This document shows, one piece after another, positions 27,801-44,373 of a stretch of 64,000 nt of DNA. A program made the position numbers and the translations under genes. Where the stretch lies: assembly GCA_949130485.1 (NCBI GenBank), contig OX422195.1, positions 1,374,566 to 1,438,565 on the forward strand. Reading direction: 5' to 3'. Within the stretch, counting starts at the first letter, position 1. Each line of letters starts with the position of its first letter. The stretch comes from Agelas oroides (lineage: Eukaryota > Porifera > Demospongiae > Agelasida > Agelasidae). The notes below the pieces were generated by a model that was not told where the DNA came from, did no database searches, and worked only from the letters and a program-made list of their open reading frames with translations.

Positions 27801-28759
27801 TTAATTCAAAAACGTTTCTGGGGGTGCATGCCCCCAGACCCTCTAGCTTGCACATTGGTAAGCATGCACTCTGGCCCTATCGGCCACCCTGTATCTCAAA
27901 GAAATTTTACTCAAAGGTTGGCATCTCTACTTATCAGAGAGGGTCTTTTGATACTCACTTGTCTCCACAGCAACCAGAGGGTAGTTGTTTCCAACTGCTG
28001 ATCCATCCGTATCAAATTCTTCCAGTGACATCACATTATTTATTTGATAGTTGTCATAACCGTATCCATGAGGGACATCCACATGCCTCACACTCAGTCT
28101 TCTACGTGACTCTTGAGGTTGATACACTCCAAATATATAACCAGCTTCAAAAGGTACTGAGTCATCTGGTATATATTCCTCAACAGTGAAATCTGATTGG
28201 CCTGACATTGTAGATGCAATACTTGACTCATACACTCTCCTGTATCTTCTAGTTCCATCAGGTCTCCAGAGCTGAAACAGAGGGTACTGGTCACAATCTC
28301 TACCAGTTCGACTCCTGGCCACAAAAGACCACTTACTGATGTTACCACTGCATGAAAAGTTCATAGAGGGGAAGATCCACTGTTGTTGAACTGTCTCTTC
28401 AATGCTGTTATAGAGCAGTACAGCTTCTCTCCTGAGAGTGTTCAGTCCAATGAAACCACGGACAGGTGATGCACCAATTTCTTGACCTGAAAATTGTATG
28501 AAATGATACAACCTATGCAAGACTGTACAGTACACATGTACAGCTACACTTCATAGCATACTTTGGTCATAGATATTACAAACTGGTTCCGTGCTACCGC
28601 TCAAGTCGAAATGCTGGATCTTGGTAAAATTATGGCAAATTTATATTTTGTACCTAAACCTTGCGAACAAAATTTAATTGGTAGAGTACCTGCACAGCGA
28701 AGGAAAACAGCACTGCAAATACAGATCAGTAGCACGCACTTCCTCACGCTCAGTGGCAT
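24827..28759 (-). CDS. Kinase-less paralogue of the receptor tyrosine kinase, with tyrosine-motif tail
   Basis: Exons 28759-28690, 28486-27959, 27306-26782, 26493-26431, 26363-26304, 26235-26176, 26107-25898 and 25041-24827 join in phase to 576 residues. The signal peptide (MPLSVRKCVLLICICSAVFL) and two ectodomain modules are roughly 80-90% like those of the downstream receptor kinase. The stalk is built from near-identical phase-1 exons encoding GTxTPVGSSxPSAS. The TM helix (VIPSTLVLLMLVCTVVVIIL) is followed by RWRIARKQ and then a ~90-residue tail that stops at 24827 with no kinase exon. The tail carries NDAYATN, ENIAYMTAG, QNVAYEQVS and ECYDYVI; VAYEQV fits the inhibitory ITIM pattern (V/I/L/S-x-Y-x-x-L/V/I). 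I infer a ligand-sharing co-receptor or decoy. It is not a truncated kinase, because the tail is unlike the kinase gene's juxtamembrane part. Confidence 0.87.
25095..25164. mobile_element. Hairpin MITE of the TAGYCTC family with 9-bp target duplication
   Basis: TAGCCTCATTTCCAGGCCTT pairs with AAGTCCTGGGACTGAGGCTA. Flanks GTGATCATT (25086) and GTGATCCTT (25165) match at 8 of 9 bases. It lies in the last intron of the kinase-less receptor. Confidence 0.8.
25295..25590. repeat. Dispersed repeat, copy 2 of 2
   Basis: Partner of 10797-11095; see that entry. It is intronic in the kinase-less receptor. Confidence 0.5.
26176..26493 (-). repeat. Tandem array of stalk exons (about 128-bp period)
   Basis: Exons 26493-26431, 26363-26304 and 26235-26176 and the start of 26107-25898 all encode GT-x-TPVGSS-type text, in units of 60-63 nt with matching introns. 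All are phase 1-1, so exon number can change without frame loss. Confidence 0.85.
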
Positions 28760-28779
28760 CTCTCTCGTTCAGTACGAGG

Positions 28780-29312
28780 TTTGTCATGGTAAAAATGGAC
28801 CCCCCAAAATTGGTTCCCCCCGGAACTAATTTTTCGATAAATAAGGACCCCCCGGAACTTATTTTATTGCAAAATATGGACTCCCTCTGAAAAATTTGGA
28901 CCACCTCCCACAGATGAAAGAACATAGACCCTGAACATATTTCACTTGCAAAACGTGGAGCAGTGGCATATCTAGGAGGTTTCCGAGGTTTCTGGAAACT
29001 ACTCAGGCCCGTCAGTTCAGCAGCACGCAATGTACTGTAGTCTCATTCCCAGCCGCACGCAACACTCAGTTTCCGCATACATTGTGCAAAGTTTGCAACG
29101 AACGCACGTTTCGAACGCTGCGTGGGGCCGCTGAGGCGTACTCAGTCATTCATTTTTCTAGATATGCAACTGTGAACTCCACTAATGTCCTTAGTAGTCA
29201 CTGATTTTCTTTCGTGTGGCTAGTCTATAGTAGGAACAAAGTGGGTCCAAATTTCAGAAAAATTCGTTCCGGGGGGAACCAATTTTAGGGGGTCCAAATT
29301 AAACGTGACAAA
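28780..29312. mobile_element. 533-bp MITE with ~56-bp G/C-tract terminal inverted repeats
   Basis: The left TIR TTTGTCATGGTAAAAATGGA then CCCCCCAAAATTGG is mirrored by CCAATTTTAGGGGGTCC and GTGACAAA at the right, with about 88% match over 56 bp. The family is uncertain. It starts 21 bp upstream of the start codon of the kinase-less receptor, so it forms that gene's immediate promoter or 5' UTR. Confidence 0.85.
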
Positions 29313-30076
29313 ATGTCCACCTCACCACAGATCCACTTCTTGTGAATCAGTTGCTAATTAATAATGTCAGCAAAGCTCGCTGCAAAGTCTGGAATGAAGA
29401 ACGCTTCATCCACTAACCTGCAGTTTCAGCACTCCCTCCTAAATGGAATGACATTCATATCATTACAGGAGTGGTCAACAAAATCTTAGTCTCCAGGGTT
29501 CTTCACAACTTCCTGGTCATCATCACTTGGTTTATGAGGCCCTTGATTGCAGACATGCATAATTTGATCCAGGGTGTCCTCTCCCTGGTCTTCACAAGCG
29601 AAGGTGTGTTTGCAAAGCCACCCCCCCCCCCCCCCCCCCCCCATTTCCTGCGGCGCTTTGAGCCACACAATTCTTAAATGCTTCCCCCTCAAGCTTTTTT
29701 TTTCTAGATGAAAACCTGGTCTCATGCCCAGCAGTGGATGCCCCTCGCCAGGGCTGGGCATGAGACTAGGCCTGACTTACCACAGTCACTAATGGTTATC
29801 AACTTTTCCTTTAAATTTCGCAGATGCACTGGTTACCAGTGAATCCCAATTAAAACACACAAAGTTCCATGGTCCACCTCCCCACTGATAGTATACAACT
29901 ACCTCAGTGTTGCTAATGCAAAGCTGGTACAATCCCAGAACAAGGCTAGACTTACACAGCAACTTTTCAACAGTTGCAAAACAATCTTACCATTTAGCTA
30001 GCTACAACACCTGCACATGAAGGAAAACACCACAGACACAGATCAGAAGCACACACACTTGGTTGGTCCCACTCAT
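29312..30076 (-). pseudogene. Remnant of a third copy of the receptor gene
   Basis: At 30076-30011 a signal-peptide-like exon (MSGTNQVCVLLICVCGVFLH) matches those of the two receptor genes. It has lost one base near its end, so its donor is in phase 0 rather than phase 1 and would not read into an ectodomain exon. At about 29312-29346 a 35-bp stretch (TGTCCACCTCACCACAGATC and on) matches the second ectodomain exon with one mismatch, then breaks off. Nothing else of the gene remains between them. I read this as a decayed, deleted tandem paralogue. Confidence 0.7.
29617..29643. repeat. Poly-C tract
   Basis: About 24 consecutive C residues. The + strand frame from 29471 that contains it is not a convincing gene. 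Confidence 0.9.
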
Positions 30077-30335
30077 CTCTTGTTTGGTATTCAGCTGGTG
30101 CAGGTCACTCAACACATGGAAAAACCATAAATTTGGCTAGTAAACCGGTAGGGATACATGCATATTAGTCACAAATTCCCAGCTGCAAGTAACAGGGGGA
30201 ATCCGTCTGGCTATAATTATGGCAAGAATCTTCCTCTCACATGTATAGCTAACAGAATGATAATTTTTGTGGCAAATTGGATTGACAAGTGGAATTAAAA
30301 ACACAACATCCACAAACACGCAAACACACACATCA

Positions 30336-36270
<5,935 letters not shown>

Positions 36271-36381
36271 TCAGACAGCACAGCTAGTTCCACGCCCAGG
36301 ATCACAGGATCATGGATTATGGAGCAGCTGATACATGATTTAGCTATGTGTTCTAATTATCCGTAGCAGTCAAAAAATATA
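36271..36381. promoter_or_regulatory. Compact bidirectional promoter of the AMP-binding gene and TSR3
   Basis: The two start codons lie only 111 bp apart on opposite strands, so 5' UTRs and promoters of both must overlap here. It contains CACGCCCAGGATCACAGGAT and no TATA box. Confidence 0.65.
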
Positions 36382-39300
36382 ATGCCTCCCAAAAAGAAGA
36401 GCGGTGAAAGAAGGCGAAAGAAAGCCTCCATACCCAAGAAGAACAAGCAGAGCAGGATCAGAAAGTATGAGCTGGGGGCCACTAGCCATGCAGGGTTAGT
36501 CGTGCACGTTTGTAGCTGTGAGGTGCACTTCCTCACATAAATTATGATTTTCTTTTCTTTGCAGCCCAAAGGACGAATTTGATGACGTTTGCAGCCCAAA
36601 GGACGACAGCAGTGCAGATGAATATGGTATAAGTAGCCTCACCTGCTGCACTCCTTTGCATAGACTAACCTGGGGGTACAAGGCTACACATATAGACTAG
36701 TCTCGTACCCAGACCCCCCTCCAAGGGTAGTCTCGTACCCAGACCCCCCTCCAAGGGTAGTCTCGTGCCCAGACAACTTTTCGCCGAGTGGGAAAGTAGT
36801 CTGGTGAACTGCCTATACAGTTTTGGTTCCAATATTTTGAAACTACCGTGACGCCACGTCAACTGGATTGTAAATTCAAAAGCGCTCTCGTAAACAGCAA
36901 ACTCCTAGACAGCCTACTCGTGCTCCTTTCGATAGATACAATAGCCTAGTCTACTCACGGCAGCTAAGGTTGCCCGATCAATGTCCATTTCGCTAGTAGA
37001 TCGTTGGCACGCAATGTGGAATGCAATCTTCGATGACGTCAAGCGTTAAATTAGAAAAGAACAATGCGCCAGCATTCCAGCGCACTTGAACGAAAACGGA
37101 ATAGACAGTTCACCAGACCCTTTTTTCCGGCGGGCGCGCGCGAAAAATGCAGTCTGGGAACGAGACTACTCCAAGGGTTGGAGGGTTGAAGGGGGGTCTG
37201 GGGACGAGACTACACATAGACAGGAGGGAGGGGGGGGGGGTCAGTCATGCATAGAGTTGCTGACAACAAGGCGTCCAGCATGAAGCTCTGAATTGAAGCA
37301 TACAATATTTCACAATTAATTAGACTTAAGCAATATAATATATGAAGTAGCCTCATTCCCATGCTGCAAGTGGAGTGGGGACTGGGAATGAGGCCATATC
37401 TTGTGCATGCATTATACATTGCCCCAATAACTTATGCACGATGCTTCACGTCCCAATGTGACCAGACCTTCTCCATACAAAGGTGTACTACGGCTTGGTA
37501 AGGCTAAGTTGGAGTTGCATCATTCTCAGCCTACCTTACAATATCGGATTGAAATCATTTTGTTCTGCAAGCATTATTGCTACATATTTCCTTCCTTTCG
37601 CAGATATTCGTGGCAGTGTGCACTTAGCAATGTGGGTAAGTACTGGTTAGTCACCATGACTGAAAGATGTTGATATAGGGAGAATTCGTTAGGGTAGGGA
37701 GGGTCTTGGCGGATTGTGGGACGGGGGGATCCAGAGGGGAAAGGTACTGCAAACAGCTGTAGTACAAAAGCCATAGTAACCACTATGTACATGCCATGCT
37801 TTCCATGACACATGTTAGATGTTGCTTAGCAACGTAATCTTTGAGCTTGAACAACACGAAGTGGAATGAATGGAGGTGTAATGTGTGTGGCAGTGAGTTG
37901 CTAGGGGTAACAGTTAACATTACACTCCCCAGACGGAACAGCATTCATCTTTCAGGCTCATGCTGCTCTGTCTGGGGAATGCAACTGCATTTACCGTTTG
38001 TAATATGAGTAGCAGCTCTGTTCCCAGGCCTTCACCACTTTCACTCTTTATCGCTAGCTGTATGCAATGGGATCAAAGACTGGAATCCACAGATGTCTAG
38101 GAACATGGCTACATGAGTAGTGACATTAGGAACCCAGGAAATTGTGTGGAATTTGAAGCCACTGCAAAGTAATTGTGCCTCAGTGGAGTGTAGCAACAAT
38201 GCATCCTTAGTGGCTGAGCATTCTCCTGACCTTCCCTTGCATTCCTTGTCAAGGTTTCAAACTTGAGTGTGCAATTACAGCTTCAGCCAGCTATACTGTT
38301 TTGGTACTTCAGTTGATATATAGTGATAATGGTCATGAGTTTCAATCCGGTTCAAAGAGAGTGTTTCTTGGCTGGTTTTGTCAGTCGTGTGTCTGTTTCC
38401 TGAAGTTGGCCATAAAACTTCCACTTTGGAACAAAGATTGTGTGTAGACCCATATTCCTAGGCTATCGTTATGTTACAGTGACAAAAAGTTTGGCATGGG
38501 GGCTGGAAATGAGGCAATCATTGATGCTATCTTGACGTGTCGATCGTCTTTTGTAGCCTCGTTCCCATGCCTCCTTGATTTTTTTTAGCATCCAGTTTGT
38601 GAATGTGTATACCTCATAGGCACACACTCACCAGTAGAACCTGTTTGTCCACCAGTAGAACTTGTTTGCCCACCAAACCCTTATAATCAATGTTATGTTT
38701 TTGTGGTTCTGAAAATGTTATCCCTCCCAAACCCACGTTTTTATTGTGACCCCCATGGCTGCCAACGAAAGCCACTTATTTTGAAAACTTCTACAAATTT
38801 GTTTTATTAGTTACTGTATGGAAATATGGGGAGTTAACATAATCATTCAGTGCTGTTTTTAGTTTTACACTTTTAGTTTGTGTTAAAACAACTCATGGTC
38901 TAGTCTCATTCCCAGAATCCCAGACTCCCAGACTCCCAGACTCCCAGACTCCCAGACTCCCAGACTCCCAGACTCCCAGACTCCCAGAATCCCAGACTCG
39001 CAGACTCCCATTACTGCAGTACAGAATGGCGGCTGGGAGGTGGATGGGGCCCTGGGATGAGACTAATCCTTGGCAGTGATATATAGATCGTGAGCTTGTG
39101 TGTGTCCACTCCAGGACCTGGGTCACTGTGACCCCAAAAAGTGCTCAGGAAGGAAGCTCTGTCGGCTGAGGTTCGTGAGAGAGCTGTCTCTCTCTCAGAG
39201 GTTTCATGGCGTTGTTCTCTCCCCCATTGGTCAGAAAACTATCTCGTATGAAGATAGAGAGGTTGTTTCTCAAAAAGGAATTGCAGTCATTGATTGCTCC

Positions 39301-42300
39301 TGGGCCAAACTGGACTCAACACCCTTCACAAAGATGAGAGGGCAGCATCCTCGCCTCTTGCCATTTCTTGTCGCTGCCAATCCCATCAACTATGGCCGGC
39401 CTTGCAAGCTGTCCTGCGTGGAAGCATTTGCAGCTGCTCTCATCATAACTGGTTGGTTAGTAGAAAGCGAAGCTCTCTCATGGGAATGAGACTTGTGGTA
39501 ATGGACAAAGTAAAATTTGCAGCACTATTCTGAGCATCCAGTTTCAGCGCCTACAATATGGGGGTATCACTGCCCAAATGGTAAATTGCAATTGGGCAGT
39601 GATAAACACAGGTTTGACATTGGACTCAGTGTATTACTACACGGCAGCGCTGCAAATCAACATTGGCAAGCAAGTATGACTCCAGTTATTATTTTCTTCC
39701 GAACTGGGCGGTGATAAATTCAAATTTTAGACACTGTCCAGTTTCCATGGTAACATGTCATATTCAAGGTCGAGCATTATGTGTGGAGGTCAGTACTGGT
39801 CTGTTAGCATGTTGACATGAGTGACATGGCTTTCACTTCCTGTCTAGTGTTGAATATGGCCATCTGATTGGTCACACCCAAAGTCAAATATGGTGCTTGC
39901 ACTTTGTTCAATCCATCAAGGTTTCAGAGAATTGGCGGAGAGTTTGCTGATTCAGTTTAAGTGGGGACACGCATTCTTGTCACTGAACAGGTGAGATACC
40001 TTACTCATATTAACTGTTAATTGCTGGTTTGTGTGCAGTTACTGCAGTACTCTAAATAGAGCACACACAAAATGCACCTCACTGTTAGCCTCTGTGACGT
40101 AGTAATGGTACCAGGCCTTCTCCTGATTTTTCTCCACAGCTGCGAGATAAAATCAAGTTGCCTGGGAATGAGGCTACCTCTCTGTTAGGCACTCATTTCT
40201 TTCCTGTGGAGATATAAGCATATGTGCCTAATGATACGTTAGTAAACATTATGCATGAATGTTTTTTGTTTCAAAACTTCAGTGTGAAAAGCTGGCAGTA
40301 GCTCTGTGTCAATTCCTGGCGACTGCCAGCTTTTTGGTTTCCTCTATTTCACCTCATATCATCAAATATTTATTTACTGTAGAGACGCACACACTTGATG
40401 TCACTGTTTTTGCACACAGTGAGCTGCTGGAAGGGTACTCAAAATGCAGGAGTGCCTCTGAGGTGGTTTCTTTCCAGCAAGAATGGTTGGAAAGAGAGAG
40501 AAGCAGACAGAGGGACAGACAAGGTGGGAGGTCATAGTAGTGGTATGACACTCATTTCCTGTGTTAAGTTCCTCATGGTATAATATGATTACCGAGTCAT
40601 GCTGACCTTGTGGGAGGGATAATCTAATTTCCAACCTCGTGAATGTACAGCCCGAGGCAGAATACTCATGGCTACTGTACTGACTATCATAGTTAGGGAA
40701 ACGCTTCAAGCATCTTCCTCAGCTGAAATCAAGACATTTTGAGCTTGTGAGGCAAAAAAAGTGAAAAGGTGGCAGTTTCCGGGTGTGCGACGCACCTGTG
40801 CAGTATGTGTAGAGGGTCGTGAGGGGCTGGTGGTTGTCCGGTGGTCGTAGCTCAGTGGTAGAGCACTGGCGGCTCAAGCCAGGTACCGATTCCTGACAAC
40901 TGCCGGCTTTTTCCCTCATTCACCTCATAACGTCAAATGTCTTTATTTCATAGTGAGCTAGTTCGTCACTGAATACTGAAATTTCTTGCTTGCTGTTAAA
41001 TTAGAAAAGCATTTCGAATACTATGTAAGATCAAAGGGTCAGTAAACTTCCTGTGATATTTCCAGGTATGCATAATGACACTACCATACATTTTTATAAC
41101 TACCATACATTTTCTAGGTAGGTATACATACAGGATTCTTTCTAGGATTTTTATGTTTGGGTGGGAAGCTGTATATAGCATTATCTAAGAATTTGATTTT
41201 AGGTTCTCTGAAATTAATTCTGATGCAAAATCTGAGAGGTAATATAACGCCTAGAACTGAAAATTGTAATCTTTAGAATTTTTTGGGGGAAGCTGGAGTG
41301 TTTGGGAGTTAAGGTTCTCCCCTCCACTAGATTGAACCCTGACCTCTACCTTTGTATCAGAATCTGGAAGTGTTGTGCATAATGTGAGGCACATTTAGCC
41401 TCGTTCCCAGGCTCTCAGGGCAGAGCTTGGGAACGAGGTTAAGGCACAGTCATTATTTGAATTACTTTGCCTTCTACCAGTGGATTATCCTGTCAGCAGC
41501 TCCAGCAGTGAGGAGGAAGTAAGTGACTATGAGAAGGGAGAGGAGGAGCAGCGGGAGGAAGTCAGCAACAACGAGGAAGGAGAGGAGGAAGAGAAGGAGA
41601 AGAGGAAAGAAGCCAGTGACTATGAGAAGGGAGAGGAGGTATTGGGCACGAGAAGTGATTAGCCTTGTTCCCAGGCTCATTTTTTCTTCTGGCACATACA
41701 GTGGCATAGCCAAGGTGGGGCCCACTGGCATTGTCTGTGACCTAGCTATGCCACTGCGCACATACGAGAAAGAACCTGGGGATGAGGCTAAAAAGTGGTG
41801 ACCATATGTCTCAACAAATTGACATCTGGATTTGTGTTGGGTTTAACTTTCCTGTTTTGGTACTTGTTTGTTTTAGTTAATAATCATGGTCAATACAAAT
41901 CTTCACAAGCTGAGGGAATAGAGGTATGATAGGAATCTCGAGGAACATCACAAACAGACACTGTGACATGGTGGTCAAAGCCAAGCTCTCCCACATGTAC
42001 AGTGTGGATACTGTGGAATGAAAGCAACCAAAATACCACGAATTAGCCACAATGAACGGACAACTGTAACATTCTAGGATAAGAGCCTTAGACACCTACA
42101 CGGACCAGTGTCAGCAAGTGTTTATTACAGTAAGAGTGTGCAACTCCCATAATATATGGTTTCTACACCCACCATCTGGACAGTATGACACATAGGCAAC
42201 AGCAGTGAGGATGCTTAGCAGGTACTTAACATGAAACCATTCTAGGCACTGGTGTACTGAGTGAACACTGTAGCAAAAGCCTGCCTCTTTGCTGCTGTGT

Positions 42301-43479
42301 TTCACAGCTTAGCATATTCACTGCTGATTGCCTATGTCATACTGTCCCGATGGCTGGTGTAGAAACAGGGGTTGCTGGTGGCCTATTGGTTAAAGCACTG
42401 GACTGCGGATCGAAAGGTCCAGGGTTCCAGTCCCACTAGCAGCAGAGATTTATTTCTCTTCTGGGTGCACTCAGCCCTACCTCAAAAATTGAGTAGAAGG
42501 TTTTCCTTCGCGTCCTTCGGAGGGGACATTAAGCCGTCGGTCCCGGGGAACCCCTTAAAATTAGCCGAAGTATGCTATTGGGGATTTCCTCGTTAACTGG
42601 GTCATCCCAGGTAAACCATAGTATGTTAGTAAGTGTGCTATATCACAATCAGCATTTAAGAGATGCTCCGTCTCCATAGCCTTGTTTCCAGGCCCTGCAC
42701 AGCTTGCCATCACTTACTGCAAGCAACAGGAAGCTGGGTACAGGCTGGAAACGAGGCTACTGTCTCTAAACTGATAGTAAACCCTGTGGGTTGGCTGGAG
42801 AATGCTTCAAGATAAGAATGGTTTCATATCCCACACACAATCACAGTGAATTAATAGTACTTAATAGTATGTTAACTTTGTAACTTGATGTTAATTTTGG
42901 TACCCAGTTGTCACTGAGGTAACCAGTGTGTTATTTAAAAGATGATTGTTTCACTTTTGTATGAGCTTAAGCTTATGCTTTCAGTTTTGCATTTTTGACA
43001 ATATGATAGACCTTTTCTGGTAGCGTACAGGAGGAAGAAGAGTCAGGTGAATGATAGTACAACACTCTTGTACCTCCGGGTGTGATAAGCCAACCACAAA
43101 CTACTTAGCTTCACTCATCACAGCTTTACAGACCAAAGCAACTTTAGGTTTACACTACTTCCTTTAGGTAGTGTACCTTTGGGTGCAGACTATTGTGTGG
43201 GTAATACTCCTCAGGCTCAACCCAAGACTGTTTTTGTTGTTGCTGTAGCTTCGTACCCAGCTGTGGTTGCTTGCAATTATCATGTGTGAGAGTAGATATT
43301 TTAGGAACAAGTCTTTTCACTGGACATTATACCTTTCTCTTCTGCAGTTTGAGAGATTAGGTGTGGAAACACCTGCCACTGCCGAGAATCATTGTAGGAC
43401 TGCTTCCACAGGCGTTGGTTTAGATTTTCAGACCAACTCTATTCAAAATGATCCTAACCCTTCATCTGCTGTATCATGA
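36382..43479 (+). CDS. TSR3: 18S rRNA aminocarboxypropyltransferase TSR3
   Basis: Eight exons (36382-36494, 36565-36626, 37604-37635, 39115-39451, 39921-39990, 40420-40523, 41481-41638 and 43348-43479) give 335 residues, near the human length of about 312. TSR3 adds the acp group from S-adenosylmethionine to a hypermodified uridine of 18S rRNA, late in small-subunit maturation in the cytoplasm. Diagnostic text is [86 protein letters not shown] and [12 protein letters not shown] basic N-terminus ([20 protein letters not shown]) precedes it. The C-terminal tail is acidic and serine-rich ([20 protein letters not shown]), as in other animals, but comes from two separate exons. If the donor at 40524 is skipped, translation ends at 40537 and gives a tail-less form, so both isoforms are possible. 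Introns are loaded with hairpin MITEs and a SINE. Confidence 0.93.
36698..37212. mobile_element. Nested TAGYCTC-family MITEs, both with target duplications
   Basis: An outer element starts TAGTCTCGTACCCAGACCCC at 36698 and ends GGGGACGAGACTA at 37212, flanked by CATATAGAC/CACATAGAC. Its first 30 bp are duplicated in tandem. An inner element (36758-37168, 411 bp) is flanked by CTCCAAGGG on both sides, so it jumped into the outer copy. Inner arms include GTCTGGTGAACTG and its complement. It lies in TSR3 intron 2. Confidence 0.88.
37346..37394. mobile_element. Hairpin MITE of the TAGYCTC family
   Basis: GTAGCCTCATTCCCATGCTG at the left pairs loosely with GACTGGGAATGAGGCC at the right. It lies in TSR3 intron 2. 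Confidence 0.65.
37800..37992 (+). repeat. Dispersed repeat with terminal hairpin, copy 1 (inverted relative to 53938-54125)
   Basis: GATGTTGCTTAGCAACG, AACACGAAGTGGAA, GGAGGTGTAATG and GAGTTGCTAGGGGTA, then a hairpin (CCCCAGACGGAACAGCAT with ATGCTGCTCTGTCTGGGG), occur in the same order on the other strand at 53938-54125. It lies in TSR3 intron 3. Confidence 0.75.
38899..39064. mobile_element. TAGYCTC-family MITE with internal 9-bp repeats
   Basis: It starts TAGTCTCATTCCCAGAATCC and ends CCCTGGGATGAGACTA. About ten CAGACTCCC units (38923-39008) have expanded from its left arm. Confidence 0.75.
40312..40385 (+). mobile_element. SINE body fragment
   Basis: AATTCCTGGCGACTGCCAGC, then TTTTTGG and CACCTCATATCATCAAAT, matches the body of the SINE at 40838-40955. 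It lies just upstream of TSR3 exon 6. Confidence 0.55.
40838..40955 (+). mobile_element. tRNA-derived SINE
   Basis: GTCGTAGCTCAGTGGTAGAG is a good A-box. GGTACCGATTCCTGAC is a weak B-box. The body continues CAACTGCCGGCTTTTTCCCT and CACCTCATAACGTCAAAT. It is not an intact tRNA: no acceptor stem closes. It lies in TSR3 intron 6. Confidence 0.65.
41396..41441. mobile_element. Minimal hairpin MITE (46 bp) with 9-bp target duplication
   Basis: TAGCCTCGTTCCCAGGCTCT pairs with GAGCTTGGGAACGAGGTTA. Flanks AGGCACATT and AGGCACAGT match at 8 of 9. Confidence 0.85.
41660..41790. mobile_element. TAGYCTC-family MITE containing a second inverted repeat
   Basis: Outer ends are TAGCCTTGTTCCCAGG and CCTGGGGATGAGGCTA. 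Inside, CAGTGGCATAGCCAAGGTGG and TAGCTATGCCACTG form an inner foldback. Flanks AGAAGTGAT and AAAAGTGGT match at 7 of 9. It begins 22 bp after TSR3 exon 7. Confidence 0.75.
42368..42625 (+). mobile_element. tRNA-derived SINE, well preserved
   Basis: GGGTTGCTGGTGGCCTATTG and GTTAAAGC make an A-box. GGTCCAGGGTTCCAGTCCC contains a B-box. A conserved-looking central block (GTCCTTCGGAGGGGACATTA, then AGCCGTCGGTCCC) follows, of the kind seen in deuterostome/marine-invertebrate SINE core domains. Its open frame is not coding. Confidence 0.8.
42677..42760. mobile_element. Hairpin MITE, 84 bp, with target duplication
   Basis: TAGCCTTGTTTCCAGGCC pairs with GGCTGGAAACGAGGCTA. The inner arms ACTTACTGCAAGCAACAGG show the GCTTGCAGTA-type core. 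Flanks are CCGTCTCCA and CTGTCTCTA (7 of 9). Confidence 0.78.
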
Positions 43480-43799
43480 AGATCAATTTTTGGCCAGTTC
43501 TATATTTAGAATTTTGGCTATAAATAGTAACAGTGATGATGTAAATTGCATCAGTATCTATATAAGGGAAGGTAGCAAATGGCATGGATCATTAATTAAT
43601 TAATTAATTAATTAATATATTTGTCTACATCAGTCAGTGATAGTTTATATCCTTGCATCCAGACCTTCTATTGTATTGTGCAGTACATACTAGTGACAAA
43701 CGGGGTCAGAAGGTCTGGGTACAAATGTATGATGACATTTCTGTGAGTTTTCACAATGGTTTGAACCAGTAAGTCAACATAGATAATACGACTGGCCCC

Positions 43800-44012
43800 T
43801 GTGTATGTGTATAGTCAGTCATGTCAGTGTGTATGTGTATAGTCAGTCATGTCAGTATGTATGTGTATAGTCAGTCATGTCAGTATGTATGTGTATAGTC
43901 AGTCATGTCAGTGTGTATGTGTATAGTCAGTCATGTCAGTATGTATGTGTATAGTCAGTCATGTCAGTATGTATGTGTATAGTCAGTCATGTCAGTGTGT
44001 ATGTGTATAGCA
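43800..44012. repeat. 26-bp minisatellite, about 8 copies
   Basis: The unit is GTATGTGTATAGTCAGTCAT followed by GTCAGT, almost without variation. It lies between TSR3 and the DCUN1D3-like gene. Confidence 0.95.
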
Positions 44013-44040
44013 TGTATAGATACTCATGATATGACTGCAT

Positions 44041-44373
44041 GCATAGATAATAGAGCGTAACCGGGATTGGACATCTCAATTAACGCGGCCACTCCGCGTT
44101 ACCGGAAGTAGTACTTCCGGTCACGTACATAATGAGGCAAGTTGAGCGTGGCGGTCCGGAGCCATAAAACCAGTGCGTGTTTATCGCGTCGGACGCTCAC
44201 GGAAAACCAGTGCGTGTTTAACGCTTCTGAAGCTTTTTTGCTTGTCGGTCGGTCGCTCCTTCTCCCTCAAGGCAACCCACAGCTGCAACGCGGAGTGTCC
44301 GCGCGTTTAACTATGGAATATATGCGCATCACGTGAGATGTTTCCAATCCCGGTTACGCTCTATTATCTATGC
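44041..44373. mobile_element. 333-bp MITE with ~33-bp perfect inverted repeats
   Basis: GCATAGATAATAGAGCGTAA, then CCGGGATTGGA, is mirrored exactly at the right end. The interior has a smaller palindrome (CCGGAAGTAGTACTTCCGG) and two GAAAACCAGTGCGTGTTTA-like direct repeats. The family is not assigned. It ends 244 bp upstream of the DCUN1D3-like start codon. Confidence 0.88.

Noticed and set aside
40838-40900. Possible tRNA gene (TAGCTCAGTGGTAGAGC)
   Set aside because: The A-box is good, but no acceptor or T stem closes and the sequence continues into a body shared with 40312-40385, so it is a SINE.
42372-42596. 74-residue open frame in TSR3 intron 7
   Set aside because: It lies entirely inside the SINE.
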